The position numbers and the translations under genes are program-made. The notes beneath the pieces are model-generated. The model did not search any database. It was not told the DNA's origin and was given only the letters and a program-made list of their open reading frames with translations. This document shows positions 56,177-64,000 of a stretch of DNA of 64,000 bases, piece by piece. Every line of letters begins with the position of its first letter. Position 1 is the stretch's first letter. The DNA is from Flammula alnicola (Eukaryota > Basidiomycota > Agaricomycetes > Agaricales > Strophariaceae): contig JADNRV010000134.1 in assembly GCA_015499995.1 (NCBI GenBank), positions 62,001 through 126,000 on the forward strand. Direction: 5' to 3'.

Positions 56177-59100
56177 TCAGCCGCAACTGCACCGTTCCTC
56201 TTTGAAGTGGGTTGACATGAGGAATGAGATATCTAAGAATAAGATACAGAACAGACGTAGGAGAGGGTCAGTCAGTATTTGGAGCATAACATGATGATGA
56301 CGAGAAAGAAACGGGAATCGAGAATGATGGATTGGTGGACATATTCATTATCTCGAAGGAACGTGGAAGAGGAGTGCAAAGTGGAGAGAGGAAAGGGTGA
56401 GAACAAAATATAACCATCATAAAGAGATAATCTCAAGCATATCCGAGCTTGAAAACACATAGACCGAGGCTAAACCGAAAAGGACACACGTACCGAGGCT
56501 CTGTTCGAAATTCAATCTTGGATCGCAGAACGACTATAGAAGCCACACAGAATGAGCAAAGAGTCGACCTCCATACTCCCTCCGAGACATTCCGTAACAG
56601 GATATCCCTCCTCATTAACCTCGCCTGTGAATTCGAGATTCACACCCCCAAGGCGCGAGCCGCAGGTCGTATGGATACGCAGCGAGGCCGTAAGCTCCGA
56701 GATGATATTGCTGAAGTGCCGAGTTTTAAGTCCCGTCACGGACGTTTGGGTGCTTAAAATAGCCGAGGGTCAGCATGTGTGCGCAAACTATACGAAGAGA
56801 GTAGCGTTGAAAAGGAAAGAGACGAAAATATAGTGAGGTGAAAGACGGTCAAGAATATCTATCAACCATGCTACCAAGTCAGCCCACCTCGAGAATCGAG
56901 GATAGAAATGATTAAAGAACACGCGGTCATGTTTGACAGCGAAAAAAACGTCCGCGCAAATCCTCCACAGAAGAGATTTACATAGACGTGAGGTTAGGTG
57001 ATAAGCAACAAGAAAATAACCTCTTTACAGGCTCTGAGCGGTCCCTGATAGGTCCCATTGCGGGGTAGGTTAGTGGGTCCCAAGAACGTCCCACCACTCA
57101 CACTGTGGGATCGGACCCGTTGATCTCGCCACTACTAATAGGCGGGGGTGCAGATAAGAGCACCGACCCATCTGTTAGACTTCACGCATTGTGGACTAGC
57201 AAATCAAGACGTGAAGCACAGGATAAGCGAGAAGCATTGGTGTTCGAGACATCCAAGAGGAAAAGGAAAGAACGATTGAACAAAGAACGCGAAGAACAGA
57301 AGAGCAGAAAGGCCGAGAGGCAAAGGAAGGTGGGATATGGTTGGCATGAACAGTCTATAGCGTTGCAGTCATGAGAAAGAGGCATTGAGGTGCGACTCAC
57401 TTTCCATGCATGGGGTCACAAATCCATGCCACGGGGTGGCCTGACTCTTTCACAGCACGAATATGGCTGGGCAGGTGATCGTCAATCTAGAGCAAGCAAG
57501 AGGTTAGGATTAGCAAATGTGAACACCTTGAGAGAAAAGAAGGTGAAAAAAAGAGATCCATGCAACGAAGGGCATAAAAGGTAACAATGCTGTCTCGTTC
57601 TCGTATCGATACCAGGTTTTTGGGGATGCAAGAGAGGAAAAAGAGACGATGGAGGTAGATGTGGAATGCGGGTCACTCACCATACGTGCTCCGTACCGCG
57701 TGATGAGGGTCGCTCTGCCGCTTTCTTTATCTGGGTTGACGACTATTGGGGATGCGAGGTGGCAGGTCAGATTTCCGATCGTCAAAGGAAATCAATCTCA
57801 AAAGAAAAAAAGGAGACCAGGACGAAAGACAAAGCGGAAGGCGGATCATCGATGTTCGAAACGGCAAGATTGCCTCTTTACCATTGCGGCAGTGTCGAAG
57901 GAAAACACACGCGTCGCAAAACACAGTTACCATCCAAAGCAAAAGACGACAGTGCGAGCAAACAAATCCACAAGGAAAATCCACAACCCGCCACAACGCA
58001 ATAAACATCACAAAAAAAGCAAAGACTGGCTCACCATCCAACACCCTCACCAACTCCTCCGCCTGCATCCTCGGTCCCACATTGATGCCAATCGGGTGAA
58101 ATACTCCACGTGCGCGCCCGACAACTGTCGCGTGCGTTCGGCGATCCAGAGGAAGTGCGCGCCAGTGTTGAAGAAGGCCTTTCTGCGTGGCTGGGATGCC
58201 GATCCTGAGCTTGGCGTTGAGCTAGGGTCAGGGGAGGTGGAGGTGGCAGTAGGAGGCAGAGAGACAGAGGAAGGCACGGGCAGCTCGCGCGTCAGCGCAG
58301 CTTCATAGGCCAGCATCAGGCCTTCGTGGCTAGAAAAGAAGACGTATCGTGTGTTAGCTCCCAAAGTCCCATTAAAACACGATGGAAGAAACACAGGGAC
58401 ATACCTCGTATAAAAATCTACCTCGCCCGATGTTCCCCTTCCGCCTCCTTGTTCGTAGGCATGCGCCCCTCCAGCATCAGCGCCAATCGTACGGCTGAAA
58501 TTGAGGGCTTCGGAGAGACCGTCAATGATCGTCTTGAATTCGCGTCTGTGGGTTGGTTGATGAAAGTTGAGCTACCTCGGTTGGGTGCATGGACAAGAAG
58601 GGAGAGGAAAAACAAAAAAAGCAGAACATCAAGAGGAAGACCAAGAAGAAACACGAGTGGCGGTCAGATTTGAGCGAGCAAGGAAAGCATAAAAAAAGAA
58701 AAGTGACAATTGGACGCCGCTGAAGCTCCACCAACAGCGAAGAGCAGAAGCAACACCGCCCAAGGTCAGATCACATGCACCGCTGGCGATGGATCGAATG
58801 TTCTCACCTGATGCCTCATGGGCCACGCGTGCGGAAAAAGGAGTGGGAAGTGGGAAAAGTCATAGTACGCGACGAGGGAATAGAGGAATAAGTGGCATGA
58901 TGGGTCGGTTAGTTGGTTGGTATCGTACGTCCAAGCTGACAAGTCATAACATAACAATGTGTCAAGGGTACAGGGATATGCAGGGGTGCGATGCATGGAC
59001 ATCACGATTGCGGCGATGAGGCGAAGGGTGGCGGTGGTAAGAGGTTAAGGTAAATGTTATAGAGGAGCGACGACGTCAAAGAAAAGAGGTAAAGGGGAAG

Positions 59101-59972
59101 GTAAACTTAGAATGAGAGTTGAGTTGGATAGCCAGTCAACTACTGAGATGCGCAGAGGCAGAGAATGCAAAAACACGGGAGGAAGGCTCGAAAGTCCAAG
59201 GTGGAATCCAGGACACTGATATTAATTCAGAAGGGATCCCGAGCCAGACGGCGATGAAATCCAGAAACAAAGTGAAAGTAACGAGGGAATAAAACAAACG
59301 AAGGAACAAATAGAGAAATGAATGAGCAAAGGCAAAGCAAAGCAAAAAAGAGCAGAGAGAACAAGATCCACACACCTCAAAGCCGGCGACCTAACATGCT
59401 CGAGCGACCAATCTCGCGGATGAATGCAGTGACGCAAACCCCGAGGTCAACAAACTCCGGAGGTAGTTCAGCGTTGTCGTCGAGTGGAAGTATGCCCTGT
59501 CAATGATGCACGGTGAGCATGTGTAAGAGTAGGAAGGTGAGGGGTAGGAGGAATAGGTAAGGAGAGGAGATCATGAAACGCGTCAGAGCCCGTTGCATAT
59601 ACAGTACACAAAGAACGACTCGGAGGAGGAAAGAGAATTGATTGACTATAGTACGCACATGCCGGAGGAGACGCTCAGGATCTGGCGTACGGTCGTTTGG
59701 GTCCAGACTGTTCGTGTTTGTATCCGTGTGCGTGGGTAGGTTGTAGTGTATGTAGACGTCCAAAAAAGTTTTAGACGAGCATCAGTCAGACAGACAGGCA
59801 GACAGGTATCAGACAAGGTTACATCGACGGGCGGAGCATGATGCGTCAAAAGCACAGATCACGAATGAAGGTAAAGCAAAAGCAAAAGGGAGAAAAAAAA
59901 AGTATATCAGCTAAATGATTCACATACACACATAACGAGAAAGACATACGTACCCATTAACATTATCGCCTC
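56177..59972 (-). CDS. Class II DAHP synthase (shikimate pathway), N-terminal third not found
   Basis: 3-deoxy-D-arabino-heptulosonate 7-phosphate synthase condenses PEP and erythrose 4-phosphate. Minus-strand exons in order: RGDNVNG, DVYIHYN..TPDPERLLR, AYFHSTTTLNYLRSLLTSGF, HPRDWSLEHVRSPALR, REFKTIIDGLSEALNFSRTI, GEVDFYT, SHEGLMLAYEAALTRELP, FNTGAHFLWIAERTRQLSGA, MQAEELVRVLD, VVNPDKESGRATLITRYGAR, HIRAVKESGHPVAWICDPMH, LKTRHFSNIISELTASLRIH, GEVNEEGYPVTECLGGSME and SFCDPRLNFEQSL, ending at 56177-56179. An extra base near 59423 shifts LHS to PRDW. The conserved N-terminal part (with QGGDCAE) is not readable upstream, and introns reach several hundred bp, rare in fungi. A TATA box for this strand lies at 60552-60561. 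Confidence 0.8.
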
Positions 59973-60600
59973 TGAAAACACGCCAAGGAACAGAAAAAAT
60001 ACCTGTCAGTCACCGCCAAAAGGCCTAATATAAAAACAAAACAAGCAAGGTCAGTTCGTTTCTATCTACATGACCAGGAATACTAACCTTTTCTGAAATC
60101 AGCACCGCCGCCGAATGCGCTACAGAATAGAATACGATTGTATGCAGGAAGAGGTTCATCACAACATCGGACGGCTGCAGAAGCTAGGCAGGTCGTGTAT
60201 AGCATAGGTATGCCATCTCCTTGATCTTGGATTCCATCGTCTGAGTGTTTCGCTGTAGACATCGTCGGCGGAGTGGTCGAGACGGGCACATCGTGGCATG
60301 CCACTCTTACCGTGCAAGCGTGGCGGAGCCTGGGTGCAAGCGTGGCTGAAGTAGAAGGCGACGAGGAGAGACAAGAAAAGAACGCACGGACGATGTACCA
60401 GACCCTTTGGAGGCCACAGCGAGCGATGGCAGAAAGGAGCTGTGTGGACGGCAGGGAGAGAGTGTACATAGAGAGAGCACGAAGAGGCGGTGGATGAGGA
60501 GGGGAGGGAGGAGGGGATGAGGGAAGGAAGACACTGGCAGTCCCCTCCCCTCTTTTATATAAATTCTGGACGTGTATTCAGTACGAGCAATCAAGCTTAA
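59973..60600 (-). promoter_or_regulatory. Possible 5' region of DAHP synthase with TATA box
   Basis: TATATAAAAG on the minus strand at 60552-60561 is followed by a CT-rich leader and an ATG frame at 60469 (MYTLSLPSTQ) or 60245 (MSTAKHSDDG). Neither frame matches the expected enzyme N-terminus, so the promoter may now drive a replaced or shortened first exon. Confidence 0.4.
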
Positions 60601-60742
60601 TCAAGTCCTAATGGTTAGAGCTATGTGAGCCCGTAGGACCCTCGATTAACGTGTAAGCGAGCGGGATACTGATCGGGAGATAGTAGCACTGAAGTCAATA
60701 CGATAGAATTTGATGAACCAGGAGAGCGTGACGTCGGCCACT

Positions 60743-60794
60743 GTGACCGGCAAGTCATAACCTGCGTCATGACAGGTTATGACTTGCCGGTAAC
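60743..60794. repeat. Inverted repeat, 18-22 bp stem, 8-base loop
   Basis: Arms CCGGCAAGTCATAACCTG (60747-60764) and its exact complement (60773-60790) flank CGTCATGA. With one mismatch the stem extends to 22 bp. It lies between the DAHP synthase promoter and the gene at 60905 and could be a cruciform, a bidirectional terminator-like structure or a MITE remnant. Confidence 0.75.
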
Positions 60795-60904
60795 CTCTGT
60801 ATCACTTAGCAGGACAACCGGCGGCCCGACTTGACAGTTGGTTGTCCGCCGTGTCAGGAGGTTCAAATATAGCTGCACTGCCAAACTTACACCAAACCCA
60901 CATT

Positions 60905-61492
60905 ATGCCTGACGAAGTCATTTGCATTCGAACCATCATACCATCACAGATATTTTCTGTCAAATCCAGGATCGGCGAGACCTCCCGCCCCTTTCGCATC
61001 TATTATACAGCACATCTTCGCCCATCTGCTGACATGGGTTCCGTTGGCGACCTCTACATTACGCAAGGAGGAACCCAGATTTTCTGGAAGAAATTCAGGC
61101 AGGATGGAATCACAACCACCTGGAGGGAGGTGGGAGGGAACGGCCTTCAAATTCCTCATCCGCTGTATCCAAACATGATGCTCAAGGGCGGGCTCTGTCA
61201 CTCGTACCCCCATTGGTGTCGAAAGGAGGCAGTTGATTTATCCAAGGATGATATCTACCAAGCTGCAAGGTGGTTTTGGGAAGATTATGGGCCAGGTTCT
61301 TCTGCTAGGCCCATAGATCTGACTATTGAGTAAGTCTTACCCTGTCTACATATTAGTCTCATGATACCTAAACCACATTCAGTGTTGAATTTGATGAGCA
61401 TGGTTCTTCCTCTACGCCCATAGATCTGACTATGGAGTAAGTCTTATTTGTCTACATATCAGTATTGTGATATCTCAACTGCATTCAGTTAG
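60905..61492 (+). CDS. Hypothetical 160-residue protein with two C-terminal SIM-like motifs
   Basis: Three exons (60905-61329, 61383-61436, 61489-61492) sum to 483 nt. The start MPDEVICIRTIIPSQIFSVK is followed by a beta-rich region (GDLYITQGGTQIFWKKFRQD, PHPLYPNMMLKGGLCHSYPH) of a type seen in uncharacterised mushroom proteins, and then DDIYQAARWFWEDYGP. The C-terminus reads ARPIDLTID and then STPIDLTMD before the stop. Exon 2 plus its intron is a diverged tandem copy of the end of exon 1 plus intron 1 (CCCATAGATCTGACTAT then GAGTAAGTCTTA in both). IDLT followed by acidic residues fits SUMO-interaction motifs. Function unknown. Confidence 0.6.
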
Positions 61493-61849
61493 GCCCACTG
61501 GCTGAAAGATTGAAATATGGATGCAATGGTTTTGTGGCATGTAGTAGCTTTCTTGGTTTGAGTGCACAGTTCAGAGTTCCTTATGTATTGGGGTAGAATT
61601 CTCAATATAGATGTCATTTGTGTGGAGATAAGACTATATACACTATGGAGGATGGAGGATACAGACACAAAGGGTGAGGGGGCCTGGAGTTTGACGGTAT
61701 GAGGCGGTGAGTGAACGACGTCAGGCACTATGTTGGACTGTTGGTGGAGAATCACAGAAACTTCATTAGGAGAGAACCCTCCAAGCACTTCGAGAATAGG
61801 TACTTACAGGAGAGACGACATCGACGTGTTGGACAGTGACTTCTCAGAC
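61493..61849. other. Unannotated stretch
   Basis: No supported gene between the 160-residue gene and the terpene-synthase-like fragment. Confidence 0.3.
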
Positions 61850-62205
61850 ACAAAAACGTCGAGGCTATCAATGCCGCGACTTGGGACACGATTGAGACCT
61901 GCGCGCCTCCAGGATCTAAAGAGCGCATCCAAGCAGTGTACCGGCACACTAACCCATACGGCAACCCCTACGCGCTGTGCCATGGCGAGTGCGACATCAC
62001 GAAGCTCGAGTACTTCGTCAAGGTCGTCGAGATGATCTGGATTGATGATGGTAGGTGATATTCCAGAGCACTATGCATAAGTAACATGTGCTGACGATGT
62101 TGATACCGACAGACGTTACGGAGGAGCTGCCACACTCCGAGACGCTCTACTATAGAAAAGATATGAAAGAACAGACAGAGTCAGAACACGAAATGAATGC
62201 AAAGT
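61850..62205 (+). pseudogene. Fragment resembling a fungal class I terpene synthase
   Basis: A coherent frame gives EAINAATWDTIETCAPPGSK, HTNPYGNPYALCHGEC and LEYFVKVVEMIWIDD, then after an intron (about 62051-62112) DVTEELPHSETLYYRKDMKE. WIDDDVTEELPH carries an Asp-rich DDxxxE-type motif in the context typical of metal-binding helices of class I terpene cyclases or prenyltransferase-cyclases. Only about 90 residues remain, with a stop at 62203-62205. The family call is tentative. Confidence 0.4.
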
Positions 62206-64000
62206 AACACGACGCACTTTTTCACGCTAGCAATCACGCCCTCTCTGTGACTTTTCGCCTGTATCCCAGATTGAACCTCCCAACCAAATCCAAGGGTGGA
62301 TCAACACCGACTCGTCCATTCACCAACCTTCAAATTTACCTTCTGCCCACCTTCTCAGACGTTACCACGTCACAGCTCACGTACAAGACCTTGCCATCTA
62401 CGTTTTATACGATTTTGTGACTTGTCTGGGTCGTGGGTATAGATGAAAGTCTGGTCTTGTAGTTCCGATGTGCGTGGCCTTCGTTTTGCTTAGCACATAT
62501 TAATGGTAATCAGGTCAGGATATAAGTAGAACGAGCAAAGTCAATGAGTGACTCGGAATATGGTTTGGGTGTAGCCTTGCTCCGAGAAATAAGCGCTGGG
62601 GGGTAGTTCTTTTCTTTACCCTTGAAAGATGGAGCACGCTGAGATCTCGGAGCATAGATTGGAAAACTTGACGGCCTGACGGAAATTACTTTTCATAAGT
62701 TATGTTGTTGATTGTACGTGGACTTTATCTTTGTCGCTTTAAGTAACTTAAGTTTATCGTCTCATCAGATAAGACGATGAGCGGGCAAATCTTGGACAAA
62801 TCCTTTTAGCGCCAGAAAAAAGCGAGATATTTAAGTAGAGTAGACAAGAAATACTATATACATAAAAATAAAGCGCATTGCATGGCGGCCAACTTACATG
62901 GTACATGAAAATTAATATAATGACATTAGCCATTTGACATTGACATCCTGGATCCTACCGACCACTAGGGGCCAGATATTCATCTGCGTGGCATCATCTC
63001 CTGCAACAGGTTATCCGGCGCGCTCCTCGACACGAACCTCCCACTTCCTCCCACTCCTGCGCCCCTATCATCCCCTCTACACAGGGTTGGGCTCACGAAA
63101 GCTCCAACTATACCCTCCGGCCCAGGTCCCACGCGGCTCTTTGCAGCCTCCAGAACCATGCCCCGAGGAACTTCATCCCACTGAACATGCTTTCCCAATT
63201 TTCAGCGCGGCATGTCCCACGTCGGCCTCCGTCATGTTTGTGATCTTCCCTAAGCCAACCCCAAGTCCAAACGGCGAGGAGGAGAGACTCGAGGCGGCGT
63301 TGGAAGGCCCAGAAGCCATCGACGAGAAGCCTTGCTCGACACGGCGAGCAACGATGGAAACGGAGAGGCGTACGCCAGCAACCGATGCGGTGGCGCAAAG
63401 ACTGGGCGAGGTCCGGCTGCCGCTGCGCTGAAGCTTCAGGGCTTGCGTTTCCCATGCGGCTGGTATTGCTGTTGTTGTTGTCTATGGATAATCCGGCTAA
63501 TGGTACAGATTTACTTGATAATGTCGATTGTGCTGTCGTTGATATTGCGTTGGTAATAGATATTGCCTAAGATGGAGAAGATTGAGATGCAAAAGGAGAC
63601 GCAAAAGCCTCAAGAGAAGTCGAACCGATGGTATGAAGTGTATGGAAGGATGTCGAAGAAAGTATGTGCAAGATCAGAGGGTAGTCTGAAGATTCCGAAG
63701 TTAGCTGGATGGGAAGAGAAGGCGAACAAATATAGGATACTCGCAATTACAACAAACAGCTTTGGGAATAAAGGTCGAAGCAAGGCCAGACAGCGAAAGC
63801 AGCTTGACGACTTGATGCTTCCGGAGAGAATACATGTAGATCGTGGTTCATGTTCACGTTCGTCTTCATCCGCAGATTCCATTCTATATAACGAAAGTTA
63901 TCAGAACTTTAAGTAGTAACGCATGGGTGAAATACGCACAAGATACCAAGAAGCGGCCTCATTTCCGCAAATGGATCCTTACCGCCCTGTGGGGGACCGG
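62206..64000. other. Unannotated right end of the window
   Basis: 62206-62930 holds no gene. At 62980-63460 both strands have long open frames in GC-rich sequence; the minus-strand text (TNMTEADVGHAALKIGKA) looks most protein-like but is unrecognised. A plus frame at 63563-63916 is Lys/Arg/Ser-rich without a domain. Confidence 0.3.

Noticed and set aside
57649..58308. 219-codon plus-strand frame opposite the DAHP synthase
   Set aside because: It is antisense to well-supported exons and low-complexity introns.
1..64000. CRISPR arrays, rRNA or tRNA genes
   Set aside because: No spaced direct-repeat array, rRNA core sequence or convincing tRNA cloverleaf was seen. GGTTTCGAACC at 9666 is part of the esterase relic.

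Overview
The window looks like a stretch of nuclear genome from a basidiomycete fungus, most likely an Agaricomycete. Genes are cut by many 45-75 bp introns with GT..AG ends. They include a class III fungal G-alpha, a Pho84-type phosphate permease, a UBA-TPR-J auxilin-like protein and decayed F-box genes of the mushroom type. All calls are by reading; no database search was run.

Layout. 1-600 holds the cut end of an unrecognised, possibly Apc2-like, gene. 920-8972 is a gene-rich block: phosphate permease (-), auxilin-like J protein (-) and G-alpha (+). From 9.3 to 49 kb the window is dominated by mobile elements. In order these are: a truncated carboxylesterase ended by a hAT remnant; an intact MULE (10904-14587); a second MULE (14645-20793, 9-bp target duplication) whose protein joins a Ulp1-like SUMO protease to a MULE transposase; hAT-like non-autonomous elements; a 1.1-kb element with 7-bp target duplications (22675-23780); a decayed gene (23849-25657); a TA-flanked MITE; an F-box/LRR gene split by a hAT-like element; a Pro/Ser-rich gene (30350-31225); a 2.1-kb element with CATCAGG ends; and a 13.2-kb composite transposon (35707-48868). 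From 49 to 64 kb there are mostly broken host genes (amino-acid permease, importin, F-box, lectin, class II DAHP synthase, terpene-synthase-like) and one apparently intact 160-aa gene with two SUMO-interaction-like motifs.

The most interesting object is the 13.2-kb composite. Its outer element has 18-bp identical ends, a 7-bp target duplication, and a transposase of about 1000 residues that I cannot place in a named superfamily. The gene was hit by a CATCAGG element (itself hit by a hAT-like MITE) and by a Copia retrotransposon (itself hit by a hAT-like element). Taking out each insertion at its target duplication rejoins the reading frame exactly, so the order of events can be read. The 22675-23780 element is a short relative with the same ends and its own 7-bp duplication.

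Two damage patterns recur. Repeats and gene fragments carry in-frame TGA codons that can each be explained as CGA to TGA, and most differences between the two Copia LTRs are CpG transitions, which points to cytosine methylation or a RIP-like process. Otherwise healthy genes carry single-base indels, which may be real or may be assembly errors.
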